Shown piece by piece: positions 1 through 10,949 of a stretch of DNA of 64,000 nucleotides. Below the pieces are notes generated by a model. That model had not been told where the DNA came from. It saw only the letters and a list, made by a program, of their open reading frames with translations, and did not search any database. A program made the position numbers and the translations under genes. The stretch's first letter is position 1. Each line of letters opens with the position of its first letter. The stretch spans positions 25,035,841-25,099,840 of the forward strand of contig NC_092575.1 in NCBI RefSeq assembly GCF_037975245.1, read 5' to 3'. This DNA comes from Apostichopus japonicus. Its lineage: Eukaryota; Echinodermata; Holothuroidea; Aspidochirotida; Stichopodidae.

Positions 1-2176
1 TCCCGATTGGGGATACACTGTGATAGGCTGAGTGTAATCATGGAGCCATCAAGGAGAAAGAGGCGCGATGGGATTTCAGATGGTTTAGCCTCAATCAGCA
101 GAAGTGTGTCAATTATAGTACTCAAGTGCATGCACATACGTTGTAGCGATTCTCGAGCATATAGAAATGCATGTTACAAGGAGCCCGGTTTAGTCTGAAA
201 TTTCGTTGATGTTTTCTAACTTTCCAATTTAATGCGGGGTGGGTTCCTCCTCTCCTGTTCCTACGGCTAAGTTATGTCTGTCATTACCACACATTTCATA
301 TTTCACAAGCTTGATCTTCCAGTCACTTTTCTTTAATATTTGGTGATATTCTGATTCAAACAACTTCTTTCTTTGTGTACTATTCTCAGGTGAACACAAG
401 AAACCATGGTTTGCCCTAATGAGCCCGATGACGCAGGTTCCCACGATAAAGGACAATAACTTCGTACTCTCCGAGAGGTAATTTTAATGGTAACAGCGAA
501 GAACAAGCCATAGCTTCTATAGCAAAGATGACTTCGATTCAATACACACGCAATGAATCTCATGCATGAGAAGATATACTATCACTTAATATAAGAAATG
601 TTAACGGTTACAAGGAATAGCAAGTGAAACATTGCAGTACCCATTTTTCATCATTTTTTTCTCTGACGAATCCAGAAGCAAAGAGGGAGGGGGGGGGGGG
701 GTGAGCGAGGGAGGGGAGGGGGATAGAGAGAAAGTAAAATCGAAGCAATCGCGTTTATTTTCCATAAAAGATTGAAAAATGAAGACATAATTAATTACTC
801 CCCTCCATTCCCCTCCCCTACCTTCCATTCCCCTCCCTTCACCACATCCCTCCCTCCCGTCCCTCTTAAGTATAATTGCGCTGCTAATGCAAGGTGATAG
901 TAGGTAGCGCGATCATGCACTAACTGGTAATAGTGGGTCATTGCGTAGATTAATTTAAAACTATATGAATTACATTTAGTTATATTTTACCCGTCGTTTG
1001 TACCGTAATCCAGCTAAACTTCCGAATATTAATTTAATGCTGAATTTACCATGTTTTTTTTTTCATGGCAACGCATCCAGTCACGCAATCTCCGGATTGG
1101 TTTCTAGTTAATTTATCACAGTTTTTAAATGATTGCTTATAAAAACTTCAACGAATAGTTTATTTTGTATTTATTTTGACTTTCACAAAACAGATCGTAC
1201 GATGGTCATGTATACCCATATAACACTTCAAGTTTGACCTGTCTTATACGCAGTTAGCATATTTGGTGACGTTCAAAATAAACCTAAAACAATTCCTCTT
1301 TTATATATATATATATACTCTATATTAAATTTTAACTTAATATAGTTAAGATATGTAATAAACTTGACCCACTATAGAGATGAACTGGCCGATTCTTGTC
1401 TATCTCGCCGTCAGTCTTATTTCTCAAATAACGGGGGGCAAAGGTCTACCTATAAAGCTAGCATTATTTTTCTACACCCACTTAATTCACACTCTTATCT
1501 CGTTCAGTCATTTACCCAAAGTGATAAGAAGTGATATTGTAATTTACACAGAGTCACCTTAATAATCTGTGTCATCATAAATGGAATCAGAAGCGCAGAG
1601 GGTCCAAACCTTCTACACAGTATTGCATTCTACACTACCAGTAGCCTTATTAATATTGGTAGAAGTTAATTACATCTAATTAAGCAGTATAGGAATGCGT
1701 AAATATGTTAAATTAGCCATTATTTTAAACGCTGTATTATTAAGCAAAGACTGAATCGTACTACCAGCTTATATGTACTTCGGTGAGACAGAAAAACACT
1801 TAATAACTTGAATTGAGAATTTACATTTGACTGTTTGAATGACGCAGAGAACCAATGGCGTAACCAATTCGGAGGGAGGGAGGGGTGGGTGGGGTGGGTG
1901 GGTGGGGTGGGTGGGTGGGGGCGGGGGGTGGGGTAGGAAGCGACGATTGGCGGTTCCATTTCATTTCCCACCCACTCACCCCATCCCACATCAGCTGTCA
2001 TCAGCTGTAACAACTAATACTAATCAGTGAATGTGATATTTGTTTAAAATAAAATAAAGATAACAAATAAAATAAAGATATTTATTTATCAACGTATAAG
2101 CGTAAATTCCGCCCTCAACTTGTCCATGCGACAAAACATATTTAAAAATAAAAATGCATTATTGGTTATTTTCCAG
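1..2176. other. Gene-free stretch upstream of the first visible GST exon
   Basis: I see no convincing exon on either strand here. The N-terminal thioredoxin-fold exons expected for the GST gene were looked for and not recognised; they may lie left of the window. The stretch contains a G-rich run near 690-720, a (GGGTGG)-type low-complexity tract at about 1873-1940 and a short (TA)n run near 1303-1316. The short open frames are unlike any protein I recognise and are biased by these simple repeats. Confidence 0.5.
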
Positions 2177-2327
2177 TGTCGCAATCGTTAGGTACCTGGT
2201 AAGGAAATATGAAGTGATGGACCATTGGTACCCTGAAGATCTAGAACAGCGAGCTAAAATCGATGAATTCTTAGCCTGGCACCATGTCAATCTGAGGCAG
2301 AAAATCATCAAAGTGTTTAAGGAAGAG
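2177..2327 (+). CDS. GST theta exon a (end of G-site domain, start of helical domain)
   Basis: It follows the acceptor TTTTCCAG and ends at GAG before GTAAGC. The first base completes a codon from an upstream exon, so a preceding coding exon must exist. It encodes the conserved SVAIVRYL glutathione-site turn and helix, then DHWYP and the LAWHH helix. A possible ATG at 2154 is intronic. Confidence 0.85.
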
Positions 2328-3795
2328 GTAAGCAAAACTATCTCCTATGTTTGACTTATTTTCGTTTTAGGTTTTGTATCGTTTTAGTGCATGCTTCTCA
2401 ATAAGACAGAGTGTCCGTTACTACTGCGTAATGAATTCCTTGAAGAATATCGTCGGTTTGTTCGCAAACAGACTTTTAATATAACCATGATGCATACCAT
2501 ATATAATACACATCTCCTTATTTCTTTCTTACAACTGAATTATTATTACACTTATAAAATTTCAATTAAAAAATGTTGATCTGTACACATGCTATATTTT
2601 ACGATAGAGAACCTCTTGTTTCGCTTTATTTTTTCTTCTTTCTGTGTGTTTTGATTGTATTGATTACTGAAACAGCAATGTTATAGTGTATATGTTGAAT
2701 TAATGTTGAAATAGTTTGTTAGAAATTGTTTGCTTTATAATGAAGGTAATCAGTACATATATCATGCAGGCATTATTTAATTATTTCACGTCATTAATTT
2801 ACATTGTTTATTTATTTTCAAAAGGTGATTAACCCTTTCGTCCACGGTAAAAAACCTGACCAATCACAGCTTCAGGAGCATCTGGAAGATCTGAACAAAA
2901 CGTTGACCTTTCTACAGAAACATATCCTAGGCGACAAGGAATACCTCTTTGGCGATGACATCACAGTCGGTGACCTGTTCGCTGTTTCTGAAGTCAGTGA
3001 AATGCCGTTTTTAAGTTTTCTGTTACAATTCTTTTCTTTATTGCTCTAGATTTAGAGCTACGATTACAACGTAAAAAAATATTAAGAAAAATTGTCCTCA
3101 ATATCGTCGGTATAACAATTTCAAATGAAATTTAAAAAATTTGTAATTTATTTATTTTCATCACATTATCTGGGCTACGAATGTTGAGCGTTGCTTGTCT
3201 ACTATTGCGAAATGTCGATGTGTTTCTCTCTGCAGCAAACATATATCCGCCTTTGTTGTTGATGAAACTAAAATTGGTCCTCAATATCATACAAAATCAT
3301 GAGAAATCATTAGCAGGTCATATCATTTCATCGCGGTCATTCGTATTAATGTCAGCGACAAAATACCTCGTGCCTTCTAAGTTGGTCTTTACTTTATAAA
3401 ACATTTCGTACCTTTTTCCATCACAGATTATTCAAACCAACACCTCTGGGAGGGATGTTTTAAAAGACTTCCCAAAACTACGGCAGTGGTTAGATCTGGT
3501 TAGGGCAACGATGACTCCCGTATTTGAGGAAGTACACGGCGATCTCTTTAAATTTAGGGATGAAATCATCGCTAAGCAAAAAGAGGAAAGACGAGAGGAA
3601 AAGGTCAAACAACTGAGAGAGATCCGAAGACGAGAGTCCACCGAACCGGAAGGAGAGGTCATCACCTTGGAGCTTGACGACAACTTAAACATCAAACCAG
3701 AACAAAATGGCGGCAGTATCAAGGAAGAGACGACGAACGACGATTCAAAAGAAGAGAATGACACGGAAGCGACTGTGCAAGTAGGAGGAAATTAA
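2177..3795 (+). CDS. GSTT1-like: Glutathione S-transferase theta-like, 3' part of gene (3 exons, 5' incomplete)
   Basis: Theta-class GSTs conjugate glutathione to electrophiles in the cytosol, using a catalytic serine in the N-terminal domain. Three exons (2177-2327, 2825-2992, 3427-3795) join in frame across GT-AG introns and encode the helical C-terminal domain. The string VAIVRYLVRKYEVMDHWYP closely resembles the vertebrate theta end of the G-site domain (ESVAILRYL.RKY..PDHWYP), followed by the LAWHH segment and the N-capping-box-like GDDITVGDLFAVSE. The visible part is 228 residues. After the normal theta end, about 80 residues form a charged coil-like segment (KQKEERREEKVKQL) and then an acidic tail, making the whole protein clearly longer than the usual 230-245 residues. 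The catalytic N-terminal exons are not seen, so activity cannot be judged. Family assignment is strong; ortholog level is not established. Confidence 0.87.
2825..2992 (+). CDS. GST theta exon b (helical domain core)
   Basis: This is a 56-codon phase-0 exon between the acceptor CAAAAG and the donor GAA/GTCAGT. It encodes the segment from VINPFVHG through the amphipathic helix LEDLNKTLTFLQKHIL to the capping-box region DDITVGDLFAVSE, which is the most conserved part of the GST C-terminal fold. Confidence 0.85.
3427..3795 (+). CDS. GST theta terminal exon with extended acidic tail
   Basis: Starts after the acceptor CATCACAG and ends at TAA 3793-3795 (122 residues). The first ~45 residues match the GST theta end (DFPKLRQWLDLVRATMTPVFEEVHGDLF). 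The rest is an Arg/Lys/Glu-rich helix followed by an Asp/Glu/Asn/Thr-rich tail of low complexity. I do not recognise a homologous domain in the tail. Confidence 0.85.
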   Translation: MIQTNTSGRDVLKDFPKLRQWLDLVRATMTPVFEEVHGDLFKFRDEIIAKQKEERREEKVKQLREIRRRESTEPEGEVITLELDDNLNIKPEQNGGSIKEETTNDDSKEENDTEATVQVGGN

Positions 3796-5931
3796 TTGGG
3801 CGATGTGTTTATGATATGAACAGTTGAAATATTAATAGGCAATTATATCCATCGATGGAGTATTACGGAAAAGATTACTCACCTTGAAAATTTGTTTAGG
3901 ATACAGTACACAATTAATGGTGGTCCTTTGTTTGTGAATTTCAATTTCAATTTCAATGTCAATTTTTTTTTTTTTTTACAAAATTGGAAAACCTGATGTA
4001 GTCGCATAATCTACACTTGCAAATTTAGTTTAGTTAATGAAACGACTTGCGCGCAAATTCAAATATTTTATATAATTGTTAGCTTTATTGTAGCGTATCC
4101 GCATAACAAGAGAAACTGAAAAGTGACAACATTCTTATTTCAAAAGCAAAATATGCTTTAATAATGCAAAAAATGTCCCATTTATTAAAACGAGTGCCAC
4201 AGTGTATTCACTTCAGCTTACTGAAATAGGTTAACGTAAACCTACCCACTGGCAGTATTTTTGTATCAGATATAAAAGCGGATACCCCTTGAAAGGAGCC
4301 CATTCAAAGTCCCATTTACAATAGCTACATTACAATCATATGCGACGTTGACCATAGTCCGTCATTTCGTCTCGTGGGTCAGAGGTATAGGTAATGTTAT
4401 CACGAATTTCTTTCTTTTTTTCTTCTCGAAAAATGTGACACTGCAGACTGAGCTGTGAAGAGAACGCTATATACCACTACTTGATCATTTTATGACCAGA
4501 AGTTTCATTATTAAGGACTGAGACTGTTATGGGATGAAACAGGCCGGCATTACCATGACATCCTTATGAAAACATTCCAAATATGCATATTCATTAAATC
4601 AATTTATGACGTCATTTACTAAAATTTAATATTCAATATTCAAGAAGAAGATACGAAGGTTTCCTTGGTGTTTATTGATAATGTAATGTTTAGTGTATCC
4701 CAATGGATCCTAATGCACCGTAAACTTCCCAGTAGTTTGGCAGGCACAACTCAAAACTTGTTACTATGTCTTGTCCGAAAGTATTAACGGAAAACCTCTT
4801 GAGGACATTGACCTTGCATGGGGTTACTTAATAGTTGGAATCATTAGGCAGTTGTCTCATTTTATCGATGTTTAAAGCTCAAAAAAAAATGAAATGGTTT
4901 GCATTTTAGATTAAAATGTACATGTCCTCATTCCTAACACCGGTTTGAACTTTGAATATTACGTAATCTCCCTAGATGGAATGTAAGTATATTGAAATAT
5001 TCGGTAATCGTTGCGATAGCGTATATTACAGTGCACAGAGTGTGACATATTTTTGCTTCTTCAATATATTTTCACCAAATAATAATATGCCGTTAAGTTT
5101 AGACGATTACGATTCCCGGTTTAACTACTTTTTAATCAAACCGGTGCTAAAAATCTAATTTTGGTCTGATTGAGAGACAAATTCTTCACATGAAATAAAG
5201 CAAGAAATGTTTTAATATTTTAACACGTCAAGCTAATCCGTTTATGTTCTGTATGTGTATATATATACTGCCTATAGCTTTGCACCTTTTATGAATATTT
5301 ACCTTGCAAATCTTCTTCAAACAAAAACAAACTATTTTACTGCGTGATTATAAATGGTGCATTTTTAAAGTCTGCTCATAGTTTATAAAATACTAATCTA
5401 ATTAGTTTGAAAAGAAAAGCAAATATTGCATTTGACGTGAAAAATTGCTGCAATTTGAGTATATAAAAGTGTATTCTTTTGATCAATATCGAAATAAATA
5501 AAATAACTTGGTTGTAATAAATTACCAATAATGCTTCTCCATCATTTCTCGATTTGTATCAGATGCTGTTTTGTTTCTCATGTGGAAGGGCAAATGAAGG
5601 CATGTTTAAAAGGGTTTGTGAATTGATATATGAAGGGGGTGGGGGTTGGAACGACTAGAATTAACGGTTAAGGGGTGGGGGAGGTAGAATGGGAGTGGTG
5701 GGACGGGAGAGGTCAGGGCATTGGATAATCAAAGAACGAAGCATGAACTAATTGATTCGCGGTATTCAGAGAACTTCCTCCAAATTACAAATATGGATTA
5801 ATCTTCGACTCTTTTAATTAGAAACTGATATAGGAATTATATGATGTGCACGCTATATTGAACGTGAGGCAAAGTTGCTATCATTTTAATAGGGGTTAAT
5901 GATGGCACAATCCTTATTCCACGAACTCCAT
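3796..5931. other. Intergenic region downstream of GST
   Basis: This contains the presumed GST 3' untranslated region and intergenic DNA. AATAAA-like signals occur near 5192 and 5491 but cannot be tied to the gene. A poly-T run lies at 3964-3978 and a G-rich tract at 5635-5710. I see no supported exon. Confidence 0.4.
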
Positions 5932-6345
5932 TTGGCTTCTCGGCCTTTTGACTAAGATCATGTGTAGTATCTGTTCCCTTTCGAGGGGAATGGTGATACA
6001 CACCCGACTATGATCACACAGTCACAGTCCCGATGCAAGGGGAATGGGGTTGAGAGCGGATCAGTCGTTCGGGAGTTTGATTTTCGTGCCCAGGTTCTTA
6101 CCTGGGCGACCTTTTCTTAAAAAGTATTATTGGCTAAGATCATGTGTAATATATGTTCCCTTTCGAGGGAATGGTGATGCACACCCGACTATGATTACAC
6201 AGTCACAGTCCCGATGCAAGGAGACTGGGTTGAGAGCGGATCAGTCGTTCGGTAGTTTGGTTTCGTGCCCAGGTTCTTTTCTTAAAAAGTATTATGAAAA
6301 TCGCTTCTCGGCCTTGGGGCATGAGGCCAGGAATAGCTACCTGGA
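5932..6345 (+). pseudogene. U2 snRNA-headed tandem repeat units
   Basis: From about 5935 the sequence matches the 5' end of U2 snRNA for roughly 45 bases with a few changes, including CTTCTCGGCCTTTTG and CTAAGATCATGTGTAGTATC, the region of stem-loop I and the branch-site-pairing segment. It then diverges into a non-U2 body. A second unit (about 6131-6297) repeats the later part of the head and the whole body. A third U2-like start, ATCGCTTCTCGGCCTT, lies at 6300-6315. The U2 Sm site and 3' stem-loops are absent, so this is not a working U2 gene. It looks like a U2-derived pseudogene or short interspersed element that has been tandemly duplicated. Confidence 0.65.
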
Positions 6346-7168
6346 ATAATGTGAACGGTAGGCCAGTAAGGTGTACAAGCCTGATGCCCATAATGAACCG
6401 CATACCCGAATAGCGCAAGGTTGTGCGCCACCTGTATTTCCCCCGCACATTGGGACGAGGCCCTTGGCCACCTGTTGTGAACCCTTGATCAACAGCCAAA
6501 GAATTCATGCACATTAAAACAACGGAAGTTTTATTAATCCAAATATCGGCCGAGACAAAGAAACAGGTAAAATGAAGAAATGACGCAATTGTTACAGTTT
6601 TGAGCAATATTATTATTAAATTAAGAAGTTTGTACGTTAATAAAAACAAGCAATACATTGACATTGTAAAACAAATGCGATACAAAATGAAAAAGATATA
6701 CACACACATTTACCATTAAATTAAGGGTCTTAACGCAGTTTCCTGCGCTCAGTTTAGGCAGTCTGTTATTTTGATTCTCAACTCTCATAACACTGAAGGT
6801 CATTAGTTGACTTAAGTTTACTTTTCTTGAGAATAATTTTGACAATTTTGGACATCCAGGTGAACAATTTCCAGTAAACGTATATACCAACTCCCTTTAA
6901 GGGATCGCCGCGTTGTTTTACTAACACGCAAAAATTACCTATGAATATTGTGGAACATTCTAGTTATGAGTTGAGTTTTACATGGATGGAATACACCATT
7001 CCTTTACATGAGGCGTAAACCGTTTGAATAAACAACACAACACAATGACGTCTCTGTCACGAGTCACATAAGTTCGCATTTATATGGATTTCATACACCA
7101 CGTAATAACACATGTACATTAAATGTATAAATATTGGTAGTTATAAAATAATATCAATAATAATTAAT

Positions 7169-7259
7169 TACCAGAAAGCCAGTTGGCTATGTGATTCCTT
7201 GCCGTACAATTCGCACAAAATTCCACATGCCTATCTGACTAATGTAGAGCAAGTGAGTT
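7169..7259 (+). repeat. Dispersed repeat, partner at 22297-22392
   Basis: Same family as the copy in MMP intron 1, in the same orientation. No coding content. Confidence 0.6.
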
Positions 7260-8424
7260 AACAGTTGCATGTCAACAGTTGCATTAATTTACATATATAT
7301 CAGTCCCCCACAATAAAAGGTAAAGAAAAGGTACCACAAAAGTAAGCACTGACTAGACTATTGCATGTATTTCCAGAAGATTTAGATATCTGACGATAAT
7401 TGTCTATCTCACTTGTGGCAATCCATTTTAATTTACATTTCACGATGCAATCAATACTAAAAGAAGAAAATCAGTGAGGCAATTCCTCGCCAGCGAGGAA
7501 ACCTTCGAATATCTGAAATTCTTTCTGAGTTCGAAAGACAGGTGAGTGAAAATTTGTAAAACACGACTGCTACCTTCTTACCGAGTCATTATCGTACAAC
7601 ATTTAGCTGAACTGAGCAGTTCCGCGATATGCACATTAACTTAGAGCAGTTGGTTGACTTTCATAACTTAAATGGTATGTACACAAATTAACGAAAATAT
7701 CAACTACCCGAGTTTTAGGCTAAAAGATTGGTAAATCGACGCCAACTTCTGAAATGGTGACTTCGCTCGTAGCAATGTATTTGTGCTCCTGCATTTGCTA
7801 AGCGATCAAAAAGAAACCATTTCGTCGACATACACATAGCCTACACTACAGATTGCTTACTGCTCAGTTTGGTCAGCCGTTACCGGAAGTAAGATGAATA
7901 CGATCACGTGACCATAAAATTTGGAATTTGAAATGAAATTTAATGAGGCAGATAAATGAAAAGATGACGTTTTCAAAAAAACGACAGCTTAGAGAAATGT
8001 CCAGAGGTAGCCTAACAGTATTAAAGCGTTACTGAATTGGCGCTTAGGATATCATGTCGTATTTATTTTACCTTATAGGCTATGACGCTCAAAGCTTCTA
8101 CCACCAAACATTTCTGCAAGCGGAATGTACGACCATGATTCATGATATTGGACTTTTTGTAAACATCACTGTCATACATTCTGTTTCTTTATTCAGAGTT
8201 ATAATTACCTTAATGCAACACACGCACACACACACAAATGGAAGGCAGGGTTTATTTACAAATGTTAACTATTTACAAAGAAAAGAAAATGAAAAGTTAC
8301 AAAGAGATAATACTAAATTAATATCAGTTCACGGGTTTTCAAATTCCAAATTTATCCTGGACATATTCAGAACAAATGCTTAATTATGCACACACGGAAT
8401 TCCTTTAGATGTTGAAGACAATTA

Positions 8425-8528
8425 AACAGCTCCTAGCTCTAGTGAAAACTTACACAACTCCTAGCTCTATTGAAAATGACACAGCTTCTAACACTATTGA
8501 AAATGACACAGCTTCTAACTCTATTTTG
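8425..8528. repeat. Short tandem repeat, about 30-bp unit
   Basis: Three to four imperfect copies of a unit containing AGCTYCTAACTCTATTGAAAA lie head to tail. The last copies are nearly identical and the first is more diverged. No coding meaning is seen. Confidence 0.6.
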
Positions 8529-10671
8529 CATGAAGTATGTGGTACCAAAGAAGGAGCGGTCCTCTAATTCCATGCACGAACTAACTTTCAAATAATTATC
8601 AACTCATTAATTAAAAGAGCTGGACAATTTACACATAATAGCGTGTGACGTCATCTCCACGCACAAACAGATAACCAATGAGTGAAGATTACACACTAAG
8701 CAACGTGATAGATTTGAAATTATCTAGGATAAATTTTATCAATATCCCACGGTAAGAAAAAATGGTGTCGTAGTTGCCGAAAATATACGAAAGAGAGTTG
8801 TGGTCATTTATGAAATGATCACAACATCTATCATATAAACATGTACTTTTTTGCAACTGTTCAACTGCTAAAATTAAGATTATAAACCACAACCACTACG
8901 CTTTGCGTATTAGGAAATAGTGTCAACAAGGCTATACAGGAAGCTATAGTTTTCAACACAAAGAATAATTTTCTACATCGAAAATTAGAAAAACTAATTC
9001 GAACAGTTCTTTAAATCTAAGAAAGGAAATATTTAGTTTAATGGGTATTTTAAGTTATATTTACAAAGTAAAAGTAGAAAACAAAGTTGAACATTTAAGA
9101 AAGCGATGGCTAGTACTTGGTGGAGGGAATAAACGAATAAAAGGCAGATAAAGCAAAAACTGCTTCTGTAATGTACAACATAACATTGTAGAATTAACGA
9201 AACAGCACTATAGAATAACATTTACTAGAGGGTGATTCCACGGTAACATTGTGACGCTTTGGAAGAATTTTTTTACATTTTAAAGTGCAAATATTAGAGA
9301 CAGGGTAAAGGTTCAGCCTCAGTGCAACTTTCAAATATTATAGCATTCAACTAGATAAGTTTTTTTTTCAAAGTTCCCTGAAATATAGGAAGAATGAATA
9401 TTAATAAGTGGGGTAACAACGTGACGCTATAAAAGATATGTTTTATTCCCCTTTGTTTTATAAAAAAAGGTAAAACTTTTGAGCTTTTAGAACATTTTGC
9501 TGTTTAAGCACTATGAGTGCATCTTATAGACTCTCATCTTTAACATTCCAATGAAAAAAACAAAACATCATTGACTAGTGATAAAATATGTCATAAACAA
9601 ATCAAAGAATGGTAACAGCGTGACAATAATCTTGTGTGACATTTGATTTGTAACGTCTTACTCAGAAATACAAATATTTTCGTCAGCCAATGCATTACTA
9701 CCATGCACTAGCTAATGGCGTACTTGCATAAAGCAAGCAAAATAGGAGGTAAATGGGCGCCGAGGGCGCTATATATTATCCAAATGTAGGTCACGCTATT
9801 TCTGACAAAAGTAACAACGTGAACTAATTCGTATAACTAATTAACTTTGATTCCTTTTCTTTCATTTTTGCATGGACGCTATAGGCCTTTTGGAGGTTTA
9901 ACTCATTCCTTTTTGAATATTTCTCAAAATATTAAGTATATATGATTTTTGGATAACAGCTTGACATTTGAAGGAAGCGATAATTAGGTTAATTAGGTAG
10001 CAGCTGAAATGGAACGCAGAGCAAATTTCAAGTTATTTATGATATTTGTCAATGCAAGTATTACACATAGACAAACCTGCAGAAAGTTTAAAAATTATTG
10101 GGTTAACGTTCGTAAAACAAGCTTGATATCAACAGTCATTCTGTGTCAAGTTTGATTATTTTATTCTGTGTCAATTTTGATTATTTTAATTTATGTAAAT
10201 TATCTTTGTATAAAAATGTGTGTCAACCATCAAAATTTAAAAACAAATATCATATCTGAAAAGTTCACACCTGTTAAAAAAAAAATCACAGCTTAAAGCT
10301 TTGAATTTGCAACCAAATTTGTTGACCTGTAACAATTTTGAAAATAGGGTGGTCATGTCGTAGATTTACCATCAAACTGATAAATTCCTTGCATTATTGC
10401 ATATACCAGCATCATAGCCAATAGGGATATCCGTTGCCTGGGTTCATTTCTGCACCTCTCCCCTAACCTTCACACACAGTTGCAATTAAATAGAATAGGA
10501 TACTTGTGTAAACAAAGCAGTCTACATCAAATACGATATATCCTTGCCATCTCTTCCCCAACCCCTCCCTACCGCGCCACTTGCTCACCTTAATTCATAG
10601 CAACGTACGAAGGTTGAAATCACGTGTATGTTTCAATGGTAACGAAGAATCGGCGTTTGCGCTTACAGCGT

Positions 10672-10949
10672 CTACCGCTGGAATAAACTTAATAAAATTA
10701 AGAGACAGGACGCCATGAAAATGTTAATTCTTAAATTGGTGGCGCTATTTGTGCCATCATCAGTGGTGGTCTTGAATGGGAAGTATTCTTGGATGTCGCC
10801 ATCAGACCCTTCCAGTTCTAGGTCTCCAACTGCACATCCCATCCAGTCAACATCGAATATCCGAGGATATCCTTCATCAACACTACCGCGGTTCTCATCA
10901 TACCGCCAATACCGTCTATACTTCAGAAAGTATGTACTGTATGAATAAC
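10672..10949 (-). CDS. MMP exon 8: hemopexin blade 4, GPI-type C-terminus, stop
   Basis: Encodes [20 protein letters not shown] and DVDWMGC, whose Cys would pair with the one in exon 5. An acidic stalk follows, then small polar residues (GTNSATN) and about 16 hydrophobic residues before the stop TAG. There is no basic cytoplasmic tail, which favours a GPI signal. Confidence 0.92.

Larger units (their letters stand above)
6500..10671. other. Intergenic region between GST and metalloproteinase genes
   Basis: No exon is supported. It holds one copy of a dispersed repeat (about 7170-7258, partner near 22300-22390), a short tandem array of about 30-bp units (8430-8525), a CA-rich microsatellite (8220-8237) and the recurrent motif series at 9240-9970. 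The 3' end of the metalloproteinase transcript must lie in the right-hand part, but I could not fix its poly(A) site. Confidence 0.4.

Noticed and set aside
2154-2176. ATG at 2154 as the start of the GST protein
   Set aside because: It lies in the intron directly before the acceptor TTTTCCAG. The family alignment needs the frame to continue from an upstream exon.
6203-6709. 168-codon minus-strand open frame
   Set aside because: It runs over the U2-like repeat units and unrelated DNA, matches no family, and is at the length expected by chance in a 64 kb window.
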